Shown: one piece after another, positions 54,015 through 64,000 of the stretch
How positions within the stretch are numbered: position 1 is the first letter of the stretch
Layout: each line of letters starts with the position of its first letter
NCBI RefSeq assembly: GCF_048569485.1
Contig: NC_134357.1
Span: 476,327,187 to 476,391,186, forward strand
Length of the DNA stretch: 64,000 nt
Direction of reading: 5' to 3'
Source: Anomaloglossus baeobatrachus
Lineage: Eukaryota; Chordata; Amphibia; Anura; Aromobatidae
Notes under the pieces: generated by a model
What the model saw: only the letters and a program-made list of their open reading frames with translations
What the model was told of the DNA's origin: nothing
Database searches by the model: none
Program-made: the position numbers and the translations under genes

Positions 54015-55130
54015 TCAAGACCCATTGTTGCCTCCAGGACATTGTGCCAAGACAAAACTTTCGGTGCACTGTTGACTACTTGTGGACATGGACCTTCCAG
54101 ATATCCTCTGGAAACGGTTCCTGAAGTAGCCACTGTTGCTCCAGGACCTTTGCCGATTCCTCAGGTACTCCTTGTAGTTCTTAGTAAGTAAGGTGTAGAG
54201 GAAAGGGTTGATGCAACTGTTGCTATATGTCAAACATGTGGTCAAATAGTTAATGTTCCTGTTGGCTATAGGCGAGATGGGAAGGTGTTCACAATACTGG
54301 GCGAGGAGCTGCCAAATCCAGAAAGGCAGGAAGCAGGCCCAGAATACTAAAACAATGGTAAAAATCAAATATAGTACTTTCTGGTTGGGCATCCTCTTGG
54401 TTTGCTTAAAGGAAGCTGTTTGAGACACCCAATAGGTTCTGGCTAATCTTATGTACAGGTAGCCTATAATGAGGCCCGGGCCTATGATACTTGTGCAAAA
54501 CAAGACCGTGAGATAGATCTTGTAAGACATCCGACTCCAAGTGGGCAGACAGATTTTTTTGTTATCCTTGACTACCAGCTTAATCATAATCAACATGGGC
54601 AAGGTTATAAGAAGAGACACCAACCAGACGATGATGGCAATGCACTTTCTATAGCTTTTTGACCTCTTGACTGTGTCTAAGGGTTTCAAAACAGCAAAGT
54701 AGCGTTCGGTGCTCATGATGGTGAGGGTAAAGATACTGGCATGCATGGTGAGGAAGTCAAGGCTGAATAGGATGCGACAGCCGATGTCTCCAAAGTACCA
54801 CTCCTTAATGAAGTAGGTGCCCACTATAAATGGGATGGTGAGGAGATAGAGGAGGTCAGCAAGGGCCAAGTTGATGATGTAGATGTACATGGAAGCTGCA
54901 GTACGCATGGATTGGCACATCACCATCAAGGTATAGACATTTCCTGCTACTCCAATCACACACATAAGGGATAAGATCACTCCAATGGTGAATGTGGCTA
55001 TCTTGTCCTCCGTGTCTTCTGAAGAAGGTGGGATATCCCATGTAGTGTTAATTGGGCTGGTAATATTGGTCTTTATAGGCATGCCTGTGGTCAAGGATAA
55101 TCTTCCCTGTGGCTCTTCATGAAAAGACAT
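54015..55130 (-). CDS. UTS2R: Urotensin-II receptor (class A GPCR), single exon, intact
   Basis: A 371-residue plasma-membrane receptor for urotensin II and urotensin-related peptide, normally coupled to Gq and calcium release in vascular, cardiac and neural tissue. The N-terminus has two N-glycosylation sites (N22, N28). Seven membrane segments are readable: TM1 with GN at 63-64, NLALAD at 87-92 in TM2, C118 before TM3, D125 and LTMHASIF in TM3 (D125 is the expected peptide-anchoring Asp), ERY at 142-144, C194 in the second loop for the disulphide, FWACFLPFW at 263-271 in TM6 and NPFLY at 308-312 in TM7. The tail [11 protein letters not shown]...ESFVLAQ matches the human tail style (RFQRCSGRSLS...DSLVLA). 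Human UTS2R is 389 residues and also intronless in its coding region. The first ATG in the frame gives a normal length. Non-mammals have several UTS2R paralogues; this looks closest to the mammalian type, but the paralogue is not proved. Confidence 0.95.
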   Translation of the reverse strand: MSFHEEPQGRLSLTTGMPIKTNITSPINTTWDIPPSSEDTEDKIATFTIGVILSLMCVIGVAGNVYTLMVMCQSMRTAASMYIYIINLALADLLYLLTIPFIVGTYFIKEWYFGDIGCRILFSLDFLTMHASIFTLTIMSTERYFAVLKPLDTVKRSKSYRKCIAIIVWLVSLLITLPMLIMIKLVVKDNKKICLPTWSRMSYKIYLTVLFCTSIIGPGLIIGYLYIRLARTYWVSQTASFKQTKRMPNQKVLYLIFTIVLVFWACFLPFWIWQLLAQYCEHLPISPIANRNINYLTTCLTYSNSCINPFLYTLLTKNYKEYLRNRQRSWSNSGYFRNRFQRISGRSMSTSSQQCTESFVLAQCPGGNNGS

Positions 55131-56689
55131 TTTGATGTCTTAAGGTAGATGGATGACTCTTCAGAACTGTGGCCAGAGACCGTTAAGACATTTTAGATGG
55201 TGCCATTTCAGGAATTTCCTATGTTAAATGATCAGAAGTGTGTGGTTAGTGCTAGACTAGTGACAGAAAAAGGCATTACTTATAGAAGAATCTATAATAG
55301 TAGGGTTTCTGTTCAAGCTGCATCACTTTTATTTATCAAATGCATCAAAATCCATCTTTGTCTAATGAGGGAGACTGCAAAATCTACTACGACAGTTATA
55401 AATAAGACCCTTTGCACTGTTACATGTGGTTACTTAAAAATGAGACTAACATACAAATGGCATGTGCTTGTTAATCGGTCACTCAACTACATATAGACCA
55501 GGAACACCTGTAGAAAATTACCGCCTTAGACTGACTTGAGTTTTGAGGGTCTTGCTACCACCCCCATTGATACTGAGTCCCCCTGGTTGTAACTATACAA
55601 ATGAAATTATCTGCATTACACCAGCTATCAAAATAGAGGTCATTAACAAGATATTCCAAGAAGGTCAATGTTGTGCAAAAAACCTACGGGGACCAATCTG
55701 TAAAGTCAACCGGTGGACTACGCTGTGTCAGTCATAATATCTGTTGACGCACAGAAAGTTCTGCACCTCGAACCCCTCACTCTTCATGAGACTGCATTAA
55801 TCAAATCAAGACCAATGACCTCTACAAAGCGGTTTTCACTAAAATCTATGCTACCTCAGTAATGAGAATAAATGTGTATCTCATGGGACCTCATCTAATA
55901 AATATTGCCATAACCTATACATATATAGCACCAACACATCCCAAATCCATCTCCGAGAACAAAAATGACCAAGACGTCTACAAAATAAAATCCAAGACGT
56001 CTACAAAATAAAATCTACCCTCTAGACCATAGCTGGATATTTAACCCTTTGGAAATAAGACAGTCTAGACTGCCAACATTTTAGGTGGTGGACTAATGTC
56101 ACCAAATGTCTTGAATTCCTATTTACCTTTTTCCTGTGAGGTCCCACAAAAACTTGTCTCCTCTCGCCACAGTCTTGAGCATCGGTACAAGCTGCGAATG
56201 GTTGCGGAGAACATGTTCAAAGCCTAAAGCCTCTCGAATAGCTGTCTGATACCTAATGATGTCACAGGAGCATCTGGAAGGACAGACTCCTCCTTAAGAA
56301 TCTTCTATTGACTGTGTCTGTTGTGCCCATCACTTGTGAAGCTCAGTCAGTAGCAAAGTGATGTATTTGCTGTGGGTACTTTTATTAATATACCCTGTGG
56401 AATCCCTCCTACCTCCCTCCAGCCTCACCACCTCCTCCTGGATAGGAACAGCCTAGCGGAGGAGTGCTGGCAGAGAAGGAGTGGGCAGGCAGGGGTTAAA
56501 AATTGCTGCAATTCTCTTGGTAAGTGACAGTGTGATTGTTCGGATATTCTCTGGGCTGCTGCTTCCAGATGAGAGTTCTTATAAGCGGAGGACGGCTTCG
56601 TACTGCGCTTTTATTTTATTTTAACCTTTTGTGGGGTGAGGACTGAGCAGTGGCAGGTAATGATCAGTCAGCAGCTCCTCACCTCCATC
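55131..56689 (-). other. Upstream region of UTS2R
   Basis: This is the 5' side of the receptor. No TATA or CpG island is obvious. A 23-bp unit, CCAAGACGTCTACAAAATAAA.., is tandemly duplicated at 55969-56014, each copy with a GACGTC palindrome. No transposon ends are seen, unlike most of the window. Confidence 0.45.
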
Positions 56690-58140
56690 CTGCACTGTCA
56701 CTCTCCCTCTCTCTTTCTCTCTCTCTCTGTTTAGCTGTTTCGTTCTTTCGTTTTCTCTTTCTCTCCAGCGCTGTTTCACTCTGATCCTTTATCAATCTCT
56801 CTCCCCATCTCTTGTTCACTCTCTTATTTTCTTTTCTATCTAGTTCTCTCTCTCTTTACTTTTCGCAATCCTTACACTTTTTCCATCTCTCACTCTCTCT
56901 CTCACTCTTGCTCACACTGTTTCTCACTCTCATTTCTCCTACATGGTCTGTCTATTTCTCTTGCTCTCTCCCTAACTCTCTTTTTCACTCTGTCTTCCTC
57001 TCTCATTGTCTCTCTATTCCTTCATTTTATCTCTCTTTCACTCTTTTTTCTCACTGTCACACTCCTTTTCTTTCCATCTCTCTGTCTCTTTTTGTCACTC
57101 TTTTCTCTTGCTGTCTCTCTCTTTCTCTCACTCTATCTCTGGCGCGCTCTTGTCTCTTTCTCTCATAAATCCTCTTTTTGTCTTGTTGTCTGGCTCCCTC
57201 TCAATCACAGTCTCTCCTTCTCTCTCACAGTCACTCTTCTCTCACGGTCTCTCCTTCTCTCTCACAGTCTATTCTCCTCTCTCACAGTCTCTCCTTCTCT
57301 CTCACAGTCTCTGTTCTCTCACGGTCTCTCCTTCTCTCTCACAGTCTTTCCTCCTCTCTCACAGTCTCTCCCTCTCTCTCACAGTCTCTCCTTCTCTCTC
57401 ATAGTCTCCTCCTCCTCTCTCACAGTCTCTTCTCTCTCATAGTTTCTCCTTCTCTTTCATAGTCTCTCCTTTTCTCTCACAGTTTCTCCTCCTCTCTCTG
57501 TCTCTCTTCCACTCTCACAGTCTCTCCTTCTCTCTCCTTCTCTCTCATAGTCTCTCCTCCTCTCTCACAGTCTCTCCTCCTTTCTCACAGTCTCTCCCTC
57601 TCTCTCACTGTCTCTTACTCTCTCAGTCTCTCCTTTTCTCTCACAGTCTCTCCTCTCTCACAGTCTCTCGTCTCTCGCAGTCTCTCTTCCTCTCTCACAG
57701 TCCCCGCTCCTCTTTCACAGTCTCTCCCTCTCTCTGTCTCTCTCAGTCTCTCCTCTCTCACAGTCTCTCCTCTCTCACAGTCTCTCCTCCTCTCTCACAG
57801 TCTCTCCTCTCTCACAGTCTCTCCTCTCTCACAGTCTCTCCTCTTCTCTCACAGTCCCCGCTCCTCTCTCACAGTCTCTCCCTCTCTCTCAGAGTCTCTA
57901 ATTCTCTCTCTCTTTTTCTCATGTCTCGTATCCTTCTTCTCTGCTCTCTTATCTATCTTCACATTCTCACTTATCACACTCTTGCGCTCTATTTTCTCTC
58001 CTTCACTCTTTCCTCTAATTCTCCCTTATTTTACTTTCTTCTTCCACTTTCTTAAACTCTTCTTTCTGTTCTCTAGCTCTTTCTTCCATTTCCAATACTG
58101 TTTCTCTTCTTTCTCATCCCTCATTTTTGTTCTTCCATCT
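56690..58140. repeat. (CT)-rich minisatellite, ~20-25-bp TCTCTCACAGTCTCTCCT units
   Basis: Almost pure pyrimidine on the plus strand. From about 57200 to 57900 units of TCTCTCACAGTCTCTCCTTC recur dozens of times with length variation. The open frames here are Ser/Leu/Phe low-complexity translations and not genes. Confidence 0.9.
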
Positions 58141-58555
58141 TCCATTCCCCATTAATAACCTTCCCTCTCACTATCAATTTTTTCTTCCGCTTGTTTTACC
58201 TCTTTTTCCTCTATCCTTCATCCCTTTTCCTCTTATTCCTTTATTTTTCTTGCTCCTACCTTCTTCTCTATATTAATTTTTACTTACCTTTCTTTTTCAT
58301 CCCCTTTTCTTTACTCATTTTCTCTACTCTCTACCATTCTGACTCTTCTTTCTCTCCAGTCTCTTTTTTCCGATTTCACCCCTCTCTGTAATCTGTCTCT
58401 TCCTCCTGCTCTCTTCATACTTTTTTGGACTTGATCTACACACTCCAACACAAAGGTCCTGTCTTGCAGTCAGTCTACACTTCTTCTTCTGTTTTTGCCC
58501 TGCCAATTTTCTGTCGTCATATTTCACAAGGTGTATGCATTATTAAATAGATATC

Positions 58556-58755
58556 TTAGACTTGATGAGGCTGGTGTATTTACTTTGAAATTGAATGCCA
58601 GAATTTCTGCATAATCATGATATTAAAATTAGCATTTTTAAAGTCCATCTAGAGCTGATTTTAATATTAGTCAAGAAATGTTTCAAAAAGAGGATTATAA
58701 AAGCTATTATAATATAGATTTTCAAAGCTTGTACACCAGCCTCATCAGGTCTAAA
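58556..58755. repeat. Inverted repeat (~35-bp arms), MITE-like
   Basis: TTAGACTTGATGAGGCTGGTG (58556) and its inverse CACCAGCCTCATCAGGTCTAA (right arm) enclose about 130 bp of AT-rich sequence. It lies in the interruption between two pyrimidine tracts. Confidence 0.65.
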
Positions 58756-59439
58756 ACATTTATTTAACTCCTTTGTAACTTGGCCAGTTTTCATTTTTGC
58801 ATTTTTGATTTTCCTCCCTTTCTTTACCTTTTATTTTTCAGTGCACATAGACATATGAGGGCTTGTTGTTTTGCAGGATGAGCTGTACGTTTGAATGACA
58901 CCATTCATTTTTCCACATAGCGAACTGGAAATTGAGGAAAAAAATTTAAATGTGGAGAAATTGTGAAAATAAAATCTACAATTCTGATATGGTTTCTTGA
59001 GACTTGTTTCCATGGTGTACATTTTGTGGTAAAAGTGACCTAACACTATGAATCTCCTCATCAGTACGATTACGCTGATACCAAAAATGTCTAGTTTTTT
59101 TAAATTATTGTAGTGGTGAAAAAAAATCTGAAGTTTGGAAAAACAAATTTTGAGGGTTGTGTCGCATTTTTCCAAGACCCATAACAATTTCATGTTTCAG
59201 TCAATGGTCCTGTGTGATAGCTTATTTTTGTGAGGCAAGATGTTGTTCTTATTTATTCCAGTTTGGGATAGATATGACATGTTGATTGCTTGTTAAGTTC
59301 TTATAGTGTTTTTTTGTGGTATTGCAGAATTAAAAAAACACCTTGTAATTTTGGCATTCTTGATTTTTTTTCTATTTACAATGTTTACCACTTGGGTTAA
59401 TTATTTTTATACACTTTCTTACTTATAGTTTAACACTCT
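58756..59439. other. Unassigned AT-rich spacer between pyrimidine tracts
   Basis: No gene or clear repeat; TTTTTGATTTTCC.. style low-complexity sequence. Confidence 0.4.
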
Positions 59440-61770
59440 CCGTACCTCCCTACCCTATCTCTTCTCCTCCTTCTCATCCTTCTTCTCCTTCTCCTCTTTC
59501 TTCTTCTTCTCTGACCCCTACAAATCGCCTCCCTATATGTTGTCTATCTTCCTATCCTTCCTTACTTACCTGTTTTCTCAACTCTCCCAACTCTCCTTTT
59601 TCCTTCTCCTCCTTCTTCTCCTTCATCTCCCTACAAATCTCCTCTCTATATGTTGTCTATATTCCTCTCCTCTCTTATTTTCCTGCTCCTCAACTCTCCA
59701 TTTTCTTCTCCTTCTCCTTCTCTTTTCCATACAAATCTCCTCTCTATATGTTGTCTATTTTCCTCTCCTCTCTTCCTTTCCTGCTTTCTCAACTCTCCTT
59801 CTTCTTCTCCTTCTCCTTCTTCTCCTTCTCCTTCGTCTCCTTCTCCTTGTCTTTTCTCTACAAATCTCATCTCTATATGTTATCTATTTTCCTCTCCTCT
59901 ATTACTTTCCTGCTTTCTCAACTCTCATAACTCTCCTTCTTCTCCTTCTTCTCCTCTTTTCCCTACAAATCTCCTCTCTATTTGTGGTTCCCTGCTTTCT
60001 CAACTCTCCTCATTCTTCTTCTCCTTCTCTTCCTTCTCTTTCATATCCTTTTTCTTCTCCTTTGTTTTTCCCTACACATCCCTCTCTATATCTTGTCTAT
60101 ATTCCTCTCTTCTCTTACTTTCCTGCTTTCTTAACTCTCCCAACTCTCCTTCACTACAAACTTCCTTTTCTCTCTGTGTCCACTCTCTCCCTCCTCTCAC
60201 ACTCTTCCTACTATCGCCTACCTTAACCTCTTTCTATATTCTACTCTTTTGCTGTCTTTTCCCTATTAGTTAAGTCCATATCTTTTCCTACCTCTCTTTT
60301 CCTTCTTCCTTCCTTCTTAAACTCCTTCCCCCTCTCTTTTCTTTTTCCTCTGTCTCTTCCATAACTCTCTCTATGTTGTCTATCCTTTCTTTTCCTCGTA
60401 TGTCTTTTATGTCTACACCCTCTACTCTCTTTTTTTTTGTTACTTTTCATCCTCTCTATCAATCTCATTCCCTCTCTCTTTTCTTTTTCTTCCATTTCTT
60501 CCCTAGCTCTCCATATCTCTTCTTTTCCTCTTATGTCTGATTTAATGTCTTCACCCTCTACTCTCTTCTTTATTTTTACTCTTCATCCTCTCTATCAATC
60601 TCTTTCCCCTCTGTGAATTCTTTCCCTCTTCCTACCTTTCTATTTCTTTCTTCCTATATTGACCTTTTCCTTCTCTCATTCTAATATCTTCCCTTCTTTC
60701 TTTTTTTCCCTCTGTATTTTTTCAACCAATGTCTGTATACTTTCAGTATCTCTCTTTTAATACCTTTTGTTTCTATTTCTGCCTTTCCCATTTCCTTTTT
60801 TTCTTTTTTTTCTCCACTGTCTTTCCCCCCACCAATCATCTTCCTATCTCCTCTTGTTTCCTCTCCTCTTTTCTCGCACTCTCCTTTTCACTCTTCTCCT
60901 TCATCTGTCTGTTCCATAACTCTTTTTTCTATGTATAAAGTCTAAATCTATTCAGCTGCTATGTCTCATGTCCTTCCTGCGCTCTTTACTCTCTTCACTC
61001 ACTTTTTTTTTTACTCTCTCATTCCTACTAATTTCCACCCTGTCTATGAATTCTTTACGCTTCGTACGTCTCTCTCTTCTTTTCTTATCCTGAATCTTCT
61101 TCTTTCTCAATCTTTTCATTACCCATCTCCTTTCCTTTCTCCCTTTTCCTCTCTAATATTCTCCTTTAGCCCAATTCCTTTCCATTTCTCACCTCTTCTT
61201 CCTCCTGGATCTTTTTCTTACCTATCTCCTTCCCTCTCCCCCTTTTACTCTCAAATACAGTATTCTCCTTTACCTCAATTCCTTTCCATTTCTCACCTCT
61301 TCTTCCTCCTCGATCTTTTCCTTACCTATCTCCTTCCCTCTCCCCCTTTTTCTCTCAAATACAGTATTCTCCTTTACCTCAATTCCTTCCCATTTCTCTC
61401 CTCTTCTTCCTCCTCGGTCTTTTCCTTACCCATCTCTTTCCCTTTCTCCCTTTTCCTCTCTAACATTCTTCTTTACCCCAATTCCTTCCCATTTCTCTCT
61501 TCTTCTTCCTCCTCTGTTTTTTCCTTACTCATCTCCTTCCCTTTCTCCCTTTTCCTCTCTAATTTTCTCTTTTAGCCCAATTCCTTCCCATTTCTCCTCT
61601 TCTTCCTCCTTTGTCTTTTCCTTACCTATCTCCTTCCCTCTCTCCATTTTCCTCTTTAATTTTCTCCTTTAGCCCAATTCCTTCCCATTTTTCTCCTCTT
61701 CTTCCTCCTCTGTCTTTTCCTTACACATCTCCTTCTCTCTCTCCCTTTTCCTCTGTAATCAGAGCAGAAA
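59440..61770. repeat. Pyrimidine-rich tract with ~105-115-bp tandem units
   Basis: About 2.3 kb of C/T-dominated plus strand. Around 59530-60000 units with ACAAATCTCCTCTCTATATG..TTGTCTAT recur about every 110 bp; from 61130 to 61750 units with CAATTCCTTCCCATTTCTC and CTTACCTATCTCCTTCCCTC recur at a similar period. Low-complexity open frames here are not credible genes. Confidence 0.88.
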
Positions 61771-62554
61771 GCACTTTTTTTTTCTCTAGGACACAAGGTC
61801 TATGTCTTACACAAGCAGTCAATGAGAACTCTGCACCGCTTCATTTCTTCTGTGGTGGCGCTGCAGAGGCATTAACTACTTGCAGTCAGGTTTCCCCGCA
61901 ATTGCTTCCCGCAGAAATGAATACACTTTATAATATATTAAATACATTTTTTTTTACAGACTTGTCACTTTGCAGTACTGCTCCTGCAATACCGCTTCTC
62001 ACCACTATGCCAGCAGCAGCTCTACTCTATAAATTTAAATGCAACAGCGCCACCATCAGAATAGAAATATTCAAAAAATCATCAGGCTCATAAATAAATC
62101 AGCGCTCTGAATTAACAGATATATTATTTCATTCACAGAGCGGATCTTTACAATCTATGAATTTTACAAGCCTGCTGATGTTATCCCTTTAAATTTTCTA
62201 GATGGTAGCGTCATTCCAAATGAATGTGTTCAGGTAAAGGAAGGTAATGATGTTCTGTTGCAATGATGGGATTTTAAAGGGGGGACGAAGAGGTGGAAGG
62301 GGAGGTGAGATTGTATCGAGATCAGCAGTAACAGACCCCTCAGGCTATATCAGAAATTATAAATGTATAAATGACGCACTCTGCGCTCGGACTGACAAGA
62401 TGACGACTTCCGGGGAATAACATTTCAGTTTTGCATCTCTATTACTAATGATTAAGGGAATTTACAATCCAATTGTACATGACAACAGATAGAATATTTC
62501 ATTAAAGGTGTTGCATATCATAGAAAAAAAAATAAAAAAAAAATTAATAAATTA

Positions 62555-62560
<6 letters not shown>
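61771..62560. other. Unique-looking AT-rich non-coding segment
   Basis: Follows the pyrimidine tract; no gene or repeat family recognised. Confidence 0.35.
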
Positions 62561-62600
<40 letters not shown>

Positions 62601-62634
62601 TATATATATACATAAATATATATATATATATACA

Positions 62635-62674
<40 letters not shown>

Positions 62675-62752
62675 TACACATACTGCTCAAAAAAATAAAG
62701 GGGAAAACTTAAACAAAATGGTATTTTAGTGTACCCTTTATGTTTTCGAGCA

Positions 62753-62791
<39 letters not shown>

Positions 62792-62797
62792 TATATT
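62555..62797. repeat. (TA)n microsatellite
   Basis: Long alternating TA runs at about 62557-62672 and 62753-62797, split by the small TIR element at 62681-62755. Confidence 0.92.
62681..62755. mobile_element. 75-bp TIR mini-element in (TA)n
   Basis: TACTGCTCAAAAAAATAAAG and the inverse of CTTTATGTTTTCGAGCAGTA are about 85-90% identical inverted repeats covering over half the element. TA ends suggest a Tc1/mariner-type MITE. Confidence 0.7.
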
Positions 62798-62836
62798 TTT
62801 TTAATTTATTTATTTTTTTCTATTTTATTTTGTTTC

Positions 62837-62930
62837 AGAAACAGCGCCACCACTACTTCGAGGTTATGTTGGCCATTGCAGTTAATCCCCATTCACTTCT
62901 TTGGGAATCGGCTGCAACATCAACCTCTTA
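62837..62930. repeat. Dispersed repeat with ACAGCGCCACC / CAATGG-type palindrome
   Basis: CAGAAACAGCGCCACCACTAC...CCATTGCAGTTAATCCCCATTCACTTCTTTGGGAATCGGCTGCAA resembles a short dispersed repeat frequent in frog DNA. Ends were not resolved. Confidence 0.45.
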
Positions 62931-64000
62931 GAAGGTTGTGGATCAAACATTCATGACCATTATTGGAAATTGGTGATATGTGTTTGTGGGATAAACCTTT
63001 AATAAAACTAAGTACAATAAAATATATAGAAGATGGAGAGGAGTGAGATGTAACAGCAGTCAGTGTTTACTGAGCCAGCGTAAGGGAGGGAAGCGTGAGG
63101 ACGGAGTATAATGCTCATTTGCCAACAAGAGGATTTTTTAACTTTTGTTTCTCCATTCACAAAGTTGAAAATTCTGCTGGTTCCTGTTCCTTTAGTGCAC
63201 CACATTGAATGAGGTCAGATGACCAATGATTTTCTAACTTTTTTGTTCATGAACAGAATACTAGAATTTCAGTAAAGTCTGACACGATTTGGAACAAAAA
63301 TTTTGTTTTGCACACTTACCGCTACTTGCCAAGTAGCTGCTTCTCCTAATTCTCTCAATATTCAGCGAAAAATGACAGGCCCTGCTTCCCTGAGAGAAGC
63401 AGGAACTATAAGCATGAAAATCGCACATGAGTTGGTCATGTCATGACCATTGAAACCAGCATGCAGAGCTGAATCCTGACAATTAGTATATTACACGCTG
63501 TTAGGATTTAAAATGGCAAAGTGCTACATTTCTTAATTAATGCCCTAAAATAAATATAGATATAGCAAACCTTACTTTGTAAGATGGCAAAATATATTGT
63601 TAACATAGCCGTGTATCATTTTACTTGACAAATTATTGATTGCTACATGTGTACAGAATCAAAGCCAATGACGGTACAAGAATACAGCACCACAAGCACC
63701 ATCAGTACATGAATACATCACCAGAACCACAATCTTCTTGCGCACATGCATGTCTCTCTGCCCTGCTGAGGACAGATAAAAATATTGTAGCACCCATTCG
63801 TGGGCGCTCTTTGACAATTCTCCATGCCTGCATATTGTAGTACATTGCACCACCCTCCCTCGGCAAGGCAGAGAGAAGTGTGCGTGCGCAGGAGTGCATT
63901 GTAGGGCACTGTGTGGATGATGTAGGATGTGTCATCCACACAAAGCAAGAAGAGAGGAGGCGTCGGATCAAGAACAGTGAAGCCCATTGGACCAGTCCCC
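62931..64000. other. Unassigned right flank
   Basis: No gene is supported. Around 63700-63960 the sequence has repeat-like phrases (GTGTGGATGATG / CATCCACAC fold-back near 63910-63940), but no element ends could be fixed. Confidence 0.4.

Noticed and set aside
57006-57462. Ser/Leu/Phe-rich ORFs in several frames
   Set aside because: Direct translation of a CT-rich tandem repeat; no start context, domain or composition typical of proteins.
59537-60273. Two overlapping ORFs of about 200 codons
   Set aside because: Low-complexity translation of a pyrimidine tract in two frames of the same DNA.

Overview
The window looks like a piece of a large amphibian, most likely anuran (frog or toad), nuclear genome. 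Only one intact host gene is visible: a single-exon G-protein-coupled receptor at 54015-55130 on the minus strand, recognisable as the urotensin-II receptor (UTS2R). Almost everything else is repeats: LTR retroelements, a Ngaro-type tyrosine-recombinase retroelement, palindromic DNA-transposon MITEs, a tRNA-derived SINE of the kind common in frog sequence, minisatellites and a long pyrimidine tract. The species cannot be named from sequence alone. All identity, repeat and TSD statements were made by eye.

Region 1-43 kb is packed with one clan of long LTRs (about 0.9-1.25 kb, TG...CA ends, 4-bp target duplications). About seventeen LTR segments fall into several subfamilies. Some are solo LTRs: 262-1399, 1957-3122, 10090-11251, 22902-24046, 27054-27751, 40559-41690, 41884-43023. 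Others belong to elements with an internal region: A 4244-8224, B 18951-21384, C 24353-26291, E 29385-33844, D 33845-36355, and the pair at 37928-40032. These internal regions lack recognisable gag/pol. They carry a small gene-like cassette: a TATA-like box, an ORF starting MSAP with a predicted helical segment and an acidic or cold-shock-like tail, and an AATAAA just before the polypurine tract.

Region 11.25-18.36 kb is a Ngaro element with the diagnostic split direct repeats (A1 - coding - B1 A2 B2). It carries a gag-like ORF with CCCH and CCHC-like zinc motifs, RT-RNase H, tyrosine recombinase (split by a SINE) and an SGNH-hydrolase-like domain. It is broken in a handful of places, although its split repeats are almost identical. 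It sits in a four-layer stack: a MITE at 9715-10085, an LTR inserted at the MITE edge, Ngaro inserted at the LTR's right target duplication, and a SINE inside Ngaro.

Region 43-54 kb has no LTR of this clan. It holds nested PIF/Harbinger-like MITEs with TAA/TTA duplications (46250-46842; 47650-49492 with two MITEs inside it), a 280-bp palindrome (49934-50211), and a TTAA-flanked element (51901-53381) that contains a TA-flanked fold-back element (52211-53196).

Region 54-64 kb holds UTS2R and its upstream side at higher coordinates. From about 1.6 kb upstream of the start codon this becomes a roughly 5-kb pyrimidine-rich domain (56.7-61.8 kb, polypurine on the gene's sense strand), followed by a (TA)n microsatellite holding a tiny TIR element. 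No bacterial features, CRISPR array, rRNA or free-standing tRNA gene was seen.
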